DNA of 64,000 bases from Halospeciosus flavus (GTDB taxonomy: Archaea > Halobacteriota > Halobacteria > Halobacteriales > Halobacteriaceae): NCBI RefSeq assembly GCF_029814175.1, contig NZ_CP122312.1:2232001-2296000 (forward strand). Reading direction: 5' to 3'. Position numbers and translations under genes: made by a program. Shown here piece by piece: positions 49,124 to 57,503 of the stretch. The notes under the pieces were generated by a model. It did no database searches and was not told the DNA's origin. It worked only from the letters and a program-made list of their open reading frames with translations. Within the stretch, counting starts at the first letter, position 1; each line of letters starts with the position of its first letter.

Positions 49124-51109
49124 TCAGTCGTCCGCGGAGGCCGCGGAGTCGCCGCCCTCGGCGCGCTGCTTCGTCCAGGTGAGCTTGCCACCCGAGGAGA
49201 GGATGTCACGCTCGCGCTCGGAGGCGTCGAGCTGCGCAGTAGCCTCCCACTCGTCGTTCACGCGGATGGTGAACTCTTCTTTGCCGGACTTGATGCCCTC
49301 GGCGACGTCGTCGACGATCTCGACGTCGTCACCCTGCTCGATCTTCGCGTAGGTGTCCTCGTCGATGGTGAGCGGGACGAGACCGAAGTTGAACAGGTTC
49401 GCCTTGTGGATGCGGGCGAAACTCTGGGCGAGGACGGCCTCGATACCGAGGTACATCGGACAGAGGGCCGCGTGCTCGCGGGAGGAACCCTGTCCGTAGT
49501 TCTCGCCGGCGACGAGGACGCCGCCGTCGGCCTGCTTCGCGCGCTCGGCGAACGTGTCGTCGACGCGCGAGAGCGTGAACTCGCTCAGTTTGGGGACGTT
49601 GGAGCGGAACTTGAGGATGTCCGACGTGGCCGGGATGATATGGTCGGTGGTGATGTTGTCCTCCATCTTGAGGAGGGCCTCACCTTCGATCTCCGAGCCG
49701 AGTGGGTCCTTCAGCGGCACGTCGCCGATGTTCGGGCCCTTGATGAGCTCGTCGTCGATGGCCTCGTCGGGGGAGATGATGTCGGAGTCGTTCTGACCCA
49801 TGCCGGGGCTGTAGGAGTCGCCCATCTCCAGGCCGGGGGCCTCGAGGTCGCCGAGTTCGTCGGCGAGGTCACGCGGGTCGACGATTTCGCCCTTGATGGC
49901 GGCTGCCGTCGCGACTTCCGGGCTGCAGAGGTAGACGGAGTCGTCCTCGATACCAGAACGACCCTCGAAGTTGCGGTTGAAGGTACGCAGCGAGACGGAG
50001 TCGCTGGCGGGGACGTGACCGATGCCGATACAGGCACCACACGTCGCCTCGGAGAAGTTGACGCCGGCGGCCATCATCTCGGCCGTCCAGCCCTCTCGGG
50101 CGAGCATCTCGGAGGCCTGCTTGGAGCCGGGCGCGACGATCATCTCGGTGTGCTTGGCGATCTCGCGACCCTCGAGCATCTTCGCGCCGGGCAGGATGTC
50201 CTCGTAGGCGCCGTTCGTACAGGAGCCGAGGATGACCTGCTCGACTTCCTCGCCTTCGGCCTCGGAGACCGGAACGACGTTGTCCGGCATCGAGGGCTTG
50301 GCGATGAGCGGTTCGAGGTCCGAGAGGTCGAGGACGATCTCGTCGTCGTACTCGGCGTCCTCGTCGGGCTGGAGCTCGACGTACTCGTCCTCGCGGCCGA
50401 TGCGCGAGAGCCAGTCCTTCGTCTTCTCGTCGGTCGGGAAGATGGAGGAGGTGGCACCGAGTTCCGTGCCGAGGTTGGTGATGGTCGTGCGCTCGGGGAT
50501 GGTGAGCGACTCCGCACCGGGACCGGTGTACTCGAAGATCTTGCCGACGCCGCCCTTCACGGAGAGGCGACGGAGCATCTCGAGGGCGACGTCCTTCGCG
50601 GTCGCCCACTCGGGGAGTTCGCCTTCGAGGCGAACGTTGACGATCTCGGGGACCTCGACGTAGTACTCGCCGCCGCCCATGGCGACCGCGATGTCGAGAC
50701 CACCGGCACCGATGGCGAGTTCGCCGAGACCACCGGGGGTCGGCGTGTGCGAGTCGGACCCGAGGAGCGTCTTGCCGGGCGCGGCGAAGTTCTCCTTGTG
50801 GACCTGGTGGCAGATACCGTTACCCGGACGGGAGAAATATGCCCCGTAGGTACCCGCCGCCGAGCGGAGGAAGCGGTGGTCGTCGGTGTTCTTGAAGTCG
50901 AACTGGTACGTCTGGTGGTCACAGTACTGGGCGGCCAGTTCCGTCTGGACCTCGTCCATGTCCAGCGCCTCGAACTGGAGCCAGACCATCGTACCCGTCG
51001 TGTCCTGCGTCAGCACCTGGTCGATCTCGATCCCGATCTCTTCGCCGGTCTCGAGTTCGCCCTCGACGAGGTGGTCGTCGAGGATTTTCTCCGTAAGCGT
51101 CTGTCCCAT
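49124..51109 (-). CDS. aconitate hydratase
   Basis: 661 residues. The 4Fe-4S ligands are in LGSCTNGAYEDI and ATCGACIGIGH. Substrate residues lie in GSDSHTPTPGGLG and the swivel-domain GENYGQGSSREHAAL. It interconverts citrate and isocitrate in the TCA cycle. The length and swivel arrangement are those of the short archaeal/bacterial AcnA-type form. An A/T-rich TTATAAAT box about 27 bases upstream of the ATG gives a strong promoter. Confidence 0.97.
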   Translation of the reverse strand: MGQTLTEKILDDHLVEGELETGEEIGIEIDQVLTQDTTGTMVWLQFEALDMDEVQTELAAQYCDHQTYQFDFKNTDDHRFLRSAAGTYGAYFSRPGNGICHQVHKENFAAPGKTLLGSDSHTPTPGGLGELAIGAGGLDIAVAMGGGEYYVEVPEIVNVRLEGELPEWATAKDVALEMLRRLSVKGGVGKIFEYTGPGAESLTIPERTTITNLGTELGATSSIFPTDEKTKDWLSRIGREDEYVELQPDEDAEYDDEIVLDLSDLEPLIAKPSMPDNVVPVSEAEGEEVEQVILGSCTNGAYEDILPGAKMLEGREIAKHTEMIVAPGSKQASEMLAREGWTAEMMAAGVNFSEATCGACIGIGHVPASDSVSLRTFNRNFEGRSGIEDDSVYLCSPEVATAAAIKGEIVDPRDLADELGDLEAPGLEMGDSYSPGMGQNDSDIISPDEAIDDELIKGPNIGDVPLKDPLGSEIEGEALLKMEDNITTDHIIPATSDILKFRSNVPKLSEFTLSRVDDTFAERAKQADGGVLVAGENYGQGSSREHAALCPMYLGIEAVLAQSFARIHKANLFNFGLVPLTIDEDTYAKIEQGDDVEIVDDVAEGIKSGKEEFTIRVNDEWEATAQLDASERERDILSSGGKLTWTKQRAEGGDSAASADD

Positions 51110-51286
51110 AGCGTCCGGATGTGACTCTTCAACGATTATAAATCCCGCGTGTTTGAGGATGGGTCACTGTCCCTAATACACACACTAAAACCTATGAGTT
51201 AGGCCCTCAGCGGGGCGTTCCCACCGCGCGGCGGGACCCGACGACACTCCGAAACCGATATTCGGCCGGCCCGAAGCGCTAGAGCC

Positions 51287-51766
51287 ATGTTCGAAAGCGG
51301 TGCCTACGTCGCCGAGCAACTCTCGCCCGTACGCGAGGACCAGATCCAGCCGAACGGCGTCGACCTCACGGTCGAGGCAGTCTTCGAGCAGCGCGAACCG
51401 GGCCGCATCACCCGTGACGGGAAGGAGATCGGTGCACGCTCGCGCGTCGCGGCCGAGGAGACCGACGACGAGCGCGAGACGTTCTACCTCCCGCCCGGTG
51501 GCTACGTCGTCCAGTACACCGAGACCATCGCCGTCCCGGAGGACCACGTCGGGTTCGTCTACCCCCGCTCGTCGCTCATGCGCAACTCCTGTATGCTGAA
51601 CACGGCGGTCTGGGACGCCGGCTACGAGGGGAAGGGCGAGGGTCTCCTGGAGGTCCACCACGACGTCGAACTGGAGCGTGGCGCCCGCATCGCACAGTTC
51701 GTCCTCGCCGAGGCCGAACACGACGACGTCTACGCCGGGAGCTACCAGAACGAGCGAATCGACTGA
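51287..51766 (+). CDS. dUTP diphosphatase / dCTP-deaminase-family enzyme
   Basis: 159 residues. The dUTPase/DCD fold is shown by QIQPNGVDLTVEAVFEQ, the active-site YPRSSLMRNSCMLNTAVWDAGYEG and the C-terminal RIAQFVLAEAEHDDVYAGSYQ. Family knowledge: hydrolyses dUTP to dUMP and keeps uracil out of DNA; related dCTP deaminases share the fold. Haloarchaeal members are usually annotated as dUTPase. Stand-alone gene. Confidence 0.9.
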   Translation: MFESGAYVAEQLSPVREDQIQPNGVDLTVEAVFEQREPGRITRDGKEIGARSRVAAEETDDERETFYLPPGGYVVQYTETIAVPEDHVGFVYPRSSLMRNSCMLNTAVWDAGYEGKGEGLLEVHHDVELERGARIAQFVLAEAEHDDVYAGSYQNERID

Positions 51767-51784
51767 CGGCCCGCGGGTCCCGGA

Positions 51785-52171
51785 CTACTCGAGCCAGGCG
51801 GCCACGTCGAACTGCTCGGCGGTGACGTCGAACGTGTAGGTGAACGCCTTCTCCTCGCCGCCCGGCACGGTGATCTCTCGTTCCTTCTCGTAGCGACGGC
51901 CCTGCGCGTCGAGGCGCGCCCAGAGGGCGGCCGACGCCGCCTGCGCGCCGGTGTTGCGGACCGTCACGACGACGTTGACGTTGCCGAGGTCGGAGGCCTG
52001 TGCGACGGTGTCGGCGACGGAGAGGGTCGCCCCGATGGCGGCCGTGAGTCCCTGTGTACAGCCCGACAGCAGGCCCATCGCCCCGACGGCGGCCGCGCCC
52101 GCACCGCGTCCGAAGTCGCGTCGGCTGAGTCCACTGTCGGTCGCGTCCGCCGAACGGCTTCTACGGCTCAT
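51785..52171 (-). CDS. Tat-exported lipoprotein
   Basis: 128 residues from ATG 52171. The Tat motif SRRDFGRGAG and hydrophobic core end in a lipobox LLSGC, so a folded lipoprotein anchored outside the membrane is predicted. The mature part is one beta-sandwich (LGNVNVVVTVRNTGAQAASAALWARLD and EEKAFTYTFDVTAEQFDVAAWLE), as in FxLYD/CARDB-type domains. Function unknown. The Tat route is typical of haloarchaea. Confidence 0.85.
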   Translation of the reverse strand: MSRRSRSADATDSGLSRRDFGRGAGAAAVGAMGLLSGCTQGLTAAIGATLSVADTVAQASDLGNVNVVVTVRNTGAQAASAALWARLDAQGRRYEKEREITVPGGEEKAFTYTFDVTAEQFDVAAWLE

Positions 52172-52241
52172 GCTACCAATTACCAAATACATCGTTCGTT
52201 ATAAACCCGTCGCCCGTCGACCCGGAATCGAGAGGAACGAA

Positions 52242-52247
52242 CTTTAG
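52242..52247 (+). promoter_or_regulatory. TATA-like box
   Basis: CTTTAG about 27 bases before ATG 52272; it supports that start over the GTG at 52251. Confidence 0.45.
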
Positions 52248-52271
52248 CGTGTGGCCGACGAACGGGCGGGT

Positions 52272-52493
52272 ATGGTACTGGAGAACGTCGGTCGGCGGAC
52301 GTACGCGACTCTCGCCATCCTCCCGTTCGTCGGACTCGGCGTCGCCGACATTCTCCTCCTCGTCTTCTTCGGGACGGACCCGCTGTGGGGCTTCCTCATC
52401 CTGCCGCCCATCCTCTTCATGACCGCCATCGGGTGGCTCGCCTTCAGCTCCGGGTTCGTCGGCCGCGAAGCCGAAGAGGAACGTCGCCGGTAG
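52272..52493 (+). CDS. small two-helix membrane protein
   Basis: 73 residues from ATG 52272; an in-frame GTG at 52251 is rejected because of the TATA placement. Helices ATLAILPFVGLGVADILLLVFF and WGFLILPPILFMTAIGWLAFS are separated by GTDPL, and the end is charged (EAEEERRR). No family recognised. It meets the convergent DUF4396 gene with no gap. Confidence 0.7.
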   Translation: MVLENVGRRTYATLAILPFVGLGVADILLLVFFGTDPLWGFLILPPILFMTAIGWLAFSSGFVGREAEEERRR

Positions 52494-53162
52494 TCAGGCG
52501 CCGTCGAGTTCCGTCGGGTCCTGCATCCCGCTCTTGACGCCCCGCTGGATGAGGAAGACGTTCACCGGATACGCGACGAACAGCCCGATACTCAGCGAGA
52601 AGATGAGTCCGGTCCAGAACAGCACGTCGCCGATGTGGGCGCCGCCCGCCAGCCAGAGGTCCGTGCTGATGGCGCCGATCTCCATCACCGTGATGGAGGG
52701 GGTCTCGCTGTAGAACGCGTCGGCGACGGCCTCACCGAAGCCGACACCCTCCTGCATCAGCGGGCCGACGGTCAGCGCGAAGCCCGCGACGTACGCACAC
52801 GCGAACGTGACGGCGGCGACGCCGAGGTTCCCCAGTTCCAGAATCCCGGCGGCGAGGACGACGCCGAACACCTCACCGGCCCCACACCCGGAGTAACAGT
52901 GCGCGACCGACCGGAACCCACGACGCCACAGCGAGTCGTGGGAAATCTGCGAGCGGCCGGCGTACCAGTACACCGCGAGCCCCAGCGGCCCGGAGTAGAG
53001 GACGGTCAGCCCCCAGACGAACTTCATCAACGGGGCGATGGCGGCGTTGTTCGTCCGGAGGTCCCAGCCGAGAACCGCCAGGGAGCCAACGACGAGGGTG
53101 GCCCAGACCACGAGCACGGTCGGGTTCGTCAGCACTGCTTCGAGGAGAGATTCGACGCTCAT
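52494..53162 (-). CDS. DUF4396 membrane protein
   Basis: 222 residues, about five helices. SVAHCYSGCGAGEVFGVVLAAGI carries the conserved His/Cys/Gly pattern of DUF4396, followed by FALTVGPLMQEGVGFGEAV and FYSETPSITVMEIG. Family knowledge: function unknown; the conserved polar residues inside helices suggest a metal or redox role. Starts 106 bases from the divergent beta-propeller gene. Confidence 0.88.
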   Translation of the reverse strand: MSVESLLEAVLTNPTVLVVWATLVVGSLAVLGWDLRTNNAAIAPLMKFVWGLTVLYSGPLGLAVYWYAGRSQISHDSLWRRGFRSVAHCYSGCGAGEVFGVVLAAGILELGNLGVAAVTFACAYVAGFALTVGPLMQEGVGFGEAVADAFYSETPSITVMEIGAISTDLWLAGGAHIGDVLFWTGLIFSLSIGLFVAYPVNVFLIQRGVKSGMQDPTELDGA

Positions 53163-53267
53163 GGTGCACAGTTCGGGTCGAAGGTCCTTCGGGTTTGAGG
53201 GTCACCGTGCGAGCGACGGGGCGGGGAAAATCTCGGCACTTTTGTCCGTCTGGACCGAACCGTAGCC

Positions 53268-54470
53268 ATGCGTCCGCGTACTGCGCTGGTCCTCGCTCTC
53301 GTCCTCGTCGGTGCGGCCGGCGGCGCCGCCTTCTTCGCCCTCGGCGGCGACCGCGGCGGGTCACTCAGTGCCGACTGGGTCTCCGAGACGTCGAGACCCG
53401 ACCAGGTCAACCACCACCCGGTCGTCGCGGAACGCATCGACGGCGAGGCGTACATCGCCGCGCCCGTGAGCACCGTCTCACCCGACGAGGCTGACTGCGC
53501 GCTCGTCCAACTCGACGGGCAGGGGACAGTGCGGTGGCGCTACGCGATAGCCGACTCGGCCTGTGCGACCCACGGCATCGGCGACCCGGTCTTCGCCGAC
53601 TACGACGGCGACGGCGAACTCGAAGTACTCGCCTCTACGACCGAGAACCGTCTCTACGGGTTCGACGCGCGGACCGGCGACGTCGAACTCACGTTCCCGT
53701 TGGCGTCCTTCGGGTACAGCCAGCCGGCCGTCGTGACGGTCCCGGAACACCGGGCGCTCGTCGCCGATTTCTACGGGAACGTCTTCTCGGTCGGACCGAA
53801 CGGGTCGGCCGCGTGGAACTACAGCATGGGGACGGTCGTCGTCTCGGACCTCCTGGTCGAGGACGTCGTCGGTGACAGCACCCCCGAAATCGCGGTCGGC
53901 GGGTCGAAGCGCCTGGCGCTCCTGACGCCCGAGGGGACGACCGTCTGGACGCGGAACGTCTCGGCGCAGTTCCTCGTCTCGGCACGGGTCGACGGCGAGT
54001 CGACGCTCTTCGCCTCTAAGGGGGAGACCGTGCGGGCGCTCGACGGGAACGGGTCGGTCCTGTGGCGCGAACGCACGGGAGTGCGACCGGCCCTCCACGG
54101 GGTCGTCGACGCCGACGGCGACGAGGCCCCCGAGGTCTTCGTCAGCGTCCGCGGTCACGTCCTCGCACTCGACGCGCGGACCGGCGACACGGAGTGGAAG
54201 ACGACAGTCGTCCCGGACACGCTCGTCTTCGCGCCGGTCGTCGGGGACCTCGACGCCGACGGCGACGCCGAAGTGGTCGCGACGTCGAACGACGGGACGG
54301 TCTGGGTGCTCGACGCGAACTCTGGCGACGTCCTCGCGTCGTACAACCGCGACGTGAAGATCTGGACCCACGCGACCGTCAGCGACTACGACGGCGACGG
54401 CCGCGACGAGGTGCTGGTCGTGTTCGGCGACGGCCGCGTGGTCTCGCTGTCGTATCGCGCCGCCGAGTGA
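53268..54470 (+). CDS. membrane-anchored PQQ/FG-GAP-type beta-propeller protein (copy 1)
   Basis: 400 residues. An N-terminal helix (TALVLALVLVGAAGGAAFFAL) is a signal or anchor. The rest is a propeller of about seven blades with repeated D-x-DGDGE calcium-like loops (ADYDGDGELEVLASTTENRLYG, DADGDEAPEVFVSVRG, DLDADGDAEVVATSN, DYDGDGRDEVLVVFGDG). Family knowledge: such integrin-like propellers sit outside the cell and bind ligands. It is a paralogue of the next gene, with which it converges. Confidence 0.88.
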   Translation: MRPRTALVLALVLVGAAGGAAFFALGGDRGGSLSADWVSETSRPDQVNHHPVVAERIDGEAYIAAPVSTVSPDEADCALVQLDGQGTVRWRYAIADSACATHGIGDPVFADYDGDGELEVLASTTENRLYGFDARTGDVELTFPLASFGYSQPAVVTVPEHRALVADFYGNVFSVGPNGSAAWNYSMGTVVVSDLLVEDVVGDSTPEIAVGGSKRLALLTPEGTTVWTRNVSAQFLVSARVDGESTLFASKGETVRALDGNGSVLWRERTGVRPALHGVVDADGDEAPEVFVSVRGHVLALDARTGDTEWKTTVVPDTLVFAPVVGDLDADGDAEVVATSNDGTVWVLDANSGDVLASYNRDVKIWTHATVSDYDGDGRDEVLVVFGDGRVVSLSYRAAE

Positions 54471-54488
54471 CCGGTCCGTGCTCCAGCG

Positions 54489-55721
54489 TCACTTCTCGCT
54501 GTACGAGAGGGCGACGACCCGCGCGTCACCGTAGACGACGAGAATCTCCTTCGAGCCGTCGCCGTCCAGGTCCGCGAGTGTCGGCCGCATCCAGATGGGG
54601 ACGTCGCGCTCGTAGGAGTCGACGACGGCCCCGGACTTCGGGTCGACGACCGAGACGACGCCATCCTGAGTGACCGCGACGAGTTCCGGCACGCCGTCGC
54701 CGTCGAGGTCGCCGAGCGCGGGCGGCGGCATCATCTGGACGTCCTCGGTCGTGAGCGTCGTCGTCCACTTCTCGGTCCCGTCGCTCGCGTCGAGCGCCCG
54801 GAGTTTCCCGTCCTGTGCGACGGCGTAGACCTCGGCCTGGCCGTCGCGGTCACCGTCGCCGAACGCGTACACCGCGGCCATGGTGTTGTACCGCTCGACC
54901 CACTGGACGTCGCCGGAGCGGCCGTCGACCGCGACGACCCGTCCGTTAGTCGTGGCGGCGACGACTTCGAGCGCGGGGTCGTCGTCCGCCTGCCCCTCCG
55001 TCGTCCACGTGACGGACCCGCCGACCGCCGTCTGGTAGGCGGTCGACCCGTCACTCTCCAAGAACGTGACGTTCTTGCCCTCGCCGACCGCGAGTTCGGC
55101 GTCGCCGCTGGCGTCGAAGTCCTCGACGAAGATGGGCGCGACCGTCCCGGAGAGGTTCCGACTCCAGAGTCGCGTGCCGTCGTCGGCGAACGCGACCACG
55201 CCACCGGACAGGTCCGCGACGAGGAGTTCCCGTCCCGGTGCCGGCGTGAAGTCGGTGACGACGGGGGCCGCGTACCCCCACCCCGGGAGTTCGCGGCTGA
55301 ACACGGCGTCGCCCGTCTGGAGGTCGTACACGTGGACGAGTTCCTCCGTGGTCGCGACGGCGACTTCCCGGTCGCCGTCCCGGTCGAGGTCGGCGACCGT
55401 CGGGTCGCCGAACGCGTGGATGTTGCAGGCTTCCTCGGGCATCGTGGCCCGCCACACCTCGGTCGTGTTCGTCGTGAACGTGACGAGCGCACAGTTTCCG
55501 ACCGTTCGAGGGGCGTTCACGGGCGCGACGACGAGCGTCCGGTTCCCGGTCCGGCCGGCCGTGGGTGCGTGGTGATTGCCGAGTGTGTCACGGGCGGTGT
55601 CCGAGACCCACTGTTCGGTGAGCGTCCCGCCACCGCCGGAGACGGAGACGACGCCGAGGACGACCCCGGCGGCGAGCACGAAGAAGACGAGGGCGACCGC
55701 GAGCGTCGTCCGGCGTTCCAT
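54489..55721 (-). CDS. membrane-anchored PQQ/FG-GAP-type beta-propeller protein (copy 2)
   Basis: 410 residues from ATG 55721; the extra open frame upstream is not signal-like. Same plan as its neighbour: one N-terminal helix (LAVALVFFVLAAGVVLGVV), then WVSDTARDTLGNHHAPT, GNCALVTFTTNTTEVW and CNIHAFGDPTVADLDRDGDREVAVATTEE, each matching a segment of copy 1. Aspartate loops recur (DLDGDGVPELVAVTQDG, DLDGDGSKEILVVYGD). The two genes are tail to tail, 18 bases apart, as from an inverted duplication. Confidence 0.88.
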   Translation of the reverse strand: MERRTTLAVALVFFVLAAGVVLGVVSVSGGGGTLTEQWVSDTARDTLGNHHAPTAGRTGNRTLVVAPVNAPRTVGNCALVTFTTNTTEVWRATMPEEACNIHAFGDPTVADLDRDGDREVAVATTEELVHVYDLQTGDAVFSRELPGWGYAAPVVTDFTPAPGRELLVADLSGGVVAFADDGTRLWSRNLSGTVAPIFVEDFDASGDAELAVGEGKNVTFLESDGSTAYQTAVGGSVTWTTEGQADDDPALEVVAATTNGRVVAVDGRSGDVQWVERYNTMAAVYAFGDGDRDGQAEVYAVAQDGKLRALDASDGTEKWTTTLTTEDVQMMPPPALGDLDGDGVPELVAVTQDGVVSVVDPKSGAVVDSYERDVPIWMRPTLADLDGDGSKEILVVYGDARVVALSYSEK

Positions 55722-55811
55722 TGGCTGTAGATGCGCGGGAGCGGGGAAAAGCGTCACTGTCGAAGCGGTGGTTCCACTAGAGTTTTCACCGTCGGTCGGT
55801 TCTCTGCGGGT

Positions 55812-57218
55812 GTGACTCGAGTCCGGAGCGGTCTCCTGTCGGCACTCGGCGTCCTCGCGGGTCTCCCGGGAGTCGCCAGCGCCCACGAGATCTCCGGACG
55901 GTTCGACGCGCCGATCCCGCTGTCGCTGCTGTTCGGCGGCGCGGCGGTCACGGTCGGCGTGACCGCGCTCTTGCTCGCGTCGACAACCGAACGACCGACG
56001 TCCGCCTCGGAGGAGTGGCCGGTCGTCGAGATTCCGCCGAACGTCGTGGCCGGCCTCCGAATCGCCGGCCGCGGCGGGTTCTTTTTCGCCTTCCTACTCG
56101 CGGTCGTCGTCGGCTTCGTCGGCCGGCAGGTCCCGGCGGAGAACGTCGCGACCGTCTTCGTGTGGGCCGTCTGGTTGAAGGGTGTCGCCGTCGTCGCCGC
56201 GCTCGTCGGCAACCCCTGGCGAGTCCTCTCCCCCTGGCGGGCGGTCTACGACGCGCTCTGCTGGCTCGAACGCGACAGGATCGCTCTCCTCGGTGACCTC
56301 CCCCAGTGGGTCGGCGTGTGGCCAGCCCTGGCCGGCTACCTCCTCTGGATCGGCGTCTTGGAGAACTTCACGACCGTCCCGCGCTCGCCACAACAGACCG
56401 CGTTGTTCGTGCTCGGGTACGCGACGGTCACGCTCGTCGGCGGGGTGCTGTACGGGCCCGACTGGTTCCGGCGAGGCGACTGTCTGGCGGTCCTCTATCG
56501 GTTGTTCGGACGGGTCGCTCCGATTCGCTTCGACCGCACCCCGGCCGGCGGCACCCTCCTCACGGTTCGCGCACCCTGGCGCGACTGTACCGCGCCCACG
56601 TCGCCGAGCGTCGGCGCGTTCGTCGTCGCGACGGTGTACACCGTGAGCTTCGACGGCTTCACGAGTACACCGGAGTACCAGTCGTTACTGTTCGGCCTGC
56701 GCGACGCCGTCGGGGCGTCCGCGGCCGTCGAGATACTCCTCTACCTCGGCGGGTTCGTCGGGTTCCTCCTCGTCTTCGGCGTCGTGATGTGGGCGACGGA
56801 AGTCGTCGCCGGCGTCTCCCGGGGGACGTGGCGCGGCGCGACGATGGCGTTCGCGCCGACGGCGTTCGCGCCGACGCTCCTCCCGATCGCCGTCGCGTAC
56901 GAAATCGCCCACAACTACCCCTTCGTCGTGGAGAACCTCGGTCAATTCGTCGCCGTCCTCTGGGCGCTCGTCACGGGTGGCCACCCGCCCAGCGTCGAAC
57001 TCCTCGGGTGGCTCTCGCTCGGTGCGTACTGGTGGTCTCAGGTGTTGCTCGTCGTCGGAGGGCACGTCGTCGCCGTGGTCGCCGCTCACGCCGTCGCGAT
57101 GGAGCGATACTCGACGGTGGCCGCCGCTCGCCGGGGGCACGCGCCGCTCGTCGTCCTCATGATCGGGTACACCGTCCTCTCGCTGTGGATCATCTCGCGG
57201 CCGATCGTCGCGGGGTGA
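55812..57218 (+). CDS. polytopic membrane protein of uncertain family
   Basis: 468 residues with a GTG start at 55812. A probable cleaved signal (GVLAGLPGVASAHEISG) is followed by about ten helices. Motifs include RIAGRGGFFFAFLLAVVVGFV, LERDRIALLGDLPQWVG, DWFRRGDCLAVLYRLFGRVAP and AVAYEIAHNYPFVVENLGQ. The layout recalls proteins labelled fenitrothion hydrolase in actinobacteria, a doubtful name. His and Arg residues in helices could bind metal. No certain function; no linked operon. Confidence 0.65.
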   Translation: MTRVRSGLLSALGVLAGLPGVASAHEISGRFDAPIPLSLLFGGAAVTVGVTALLLASTTERPTSASEEWPVVEIPPNVVAGLRIAGRGGFFFAFLLAVVVGFVGRQVPAENVATVFVWAVWLKGVAVVAALVGNPWRVLSPWRAVYDALCWLERDRIALLGDLPQWVGVWPALAGYLLWIGVLENFTTVPRSPQQTALFVLGYATVTLVGGVLYGPDWFRRGDCLAVLYRLFGRVAPIRFDRTPAGGTLLTVRAPWRDCTAPTSPSVGAFVVATVYTVSFDGFTSTPEYQSLLFGLRDAVGASAAVEILLYLGGFVGFLLVFGVVMWATEVVAGVSRGTWRGATMAFAPTAFAPTLLPIAVAYEIAHNYPFVVENLGQFVAVLWALVTGGHPPSVELLGWLSLGAYWWSQVLLVVGGHVVAVVAAHAVAMERYSTVAAARRGHAPLVVLMIGYTVLSLWIISRPIVAG

Positions 57219-57239
57219 CGGCGCGTCGCTCGTCCACCT

Positions 57240-57390
57240 CACTCCGTTCGGCAGAACTCACGGGCGTAACGGTTCGAGAGGAATACGAACGTTCGTACCG
57301 GGATTTGAACCTCGGTCGCTGACGCTCCCTGGTTCGAAATCCCTTCGCGTCGCTCGTTCGCCACACTCCGTTCGGCAGAACTCACGGGCG
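57240..57390. repeat. direct repeats and tRNA-like fragments beside tRNA-Arg
   Basis: A 27-base direct repeat, starting CACTCCGTTCGGCAGAACTC and ending ACGGGCG, occurs at 57240-57266 and 57364-57390. Between the copies lie a T-arm-like segment on the minus strand (57297-57316) and, on the plus strand, AAATCCCTTCGCG (57337-57349), identical to the tRNA-Arg 3' end and inverted to it. This may be the scar of an integration event. Confidence 0.6.
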
Positions 57391-57457
57391 CGAAGGGATT
57401 TGAACCCTCGACATCTTGGTCCGGAACCAAGTGCTCTGTCCACTGAGCTACGCGCCC
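57385..57457 (-). tRNA. tRNA-Arg (CCG)
   Basis: Minus strand: acceptor GGGCGCG/CGCGCCC, D arm GCTCAGTGGACAGAGC, anticodon stem CTTGG/CCAAG with loop TTCCGGA (anticodon CCG), T arm GAGGGTTCAAATCCCTT, discriminator G. It reads CGG arginine codons. Intron-free. Confidence 0.97.
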
Positions 57458-57503
57458 TCACCTCTCCCTAGCGACACCGTGCGTATAACGATTTTGAACC
57501 GCG

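Noticed and set aside
49406-51124. A 572-codon open frame antisense to aconitase.
   Set aside because: High G+C coding DNA leaves long open antisense frames; the plus-strand protein has no known-family look, while aconitase motifs are complete on the other strand.
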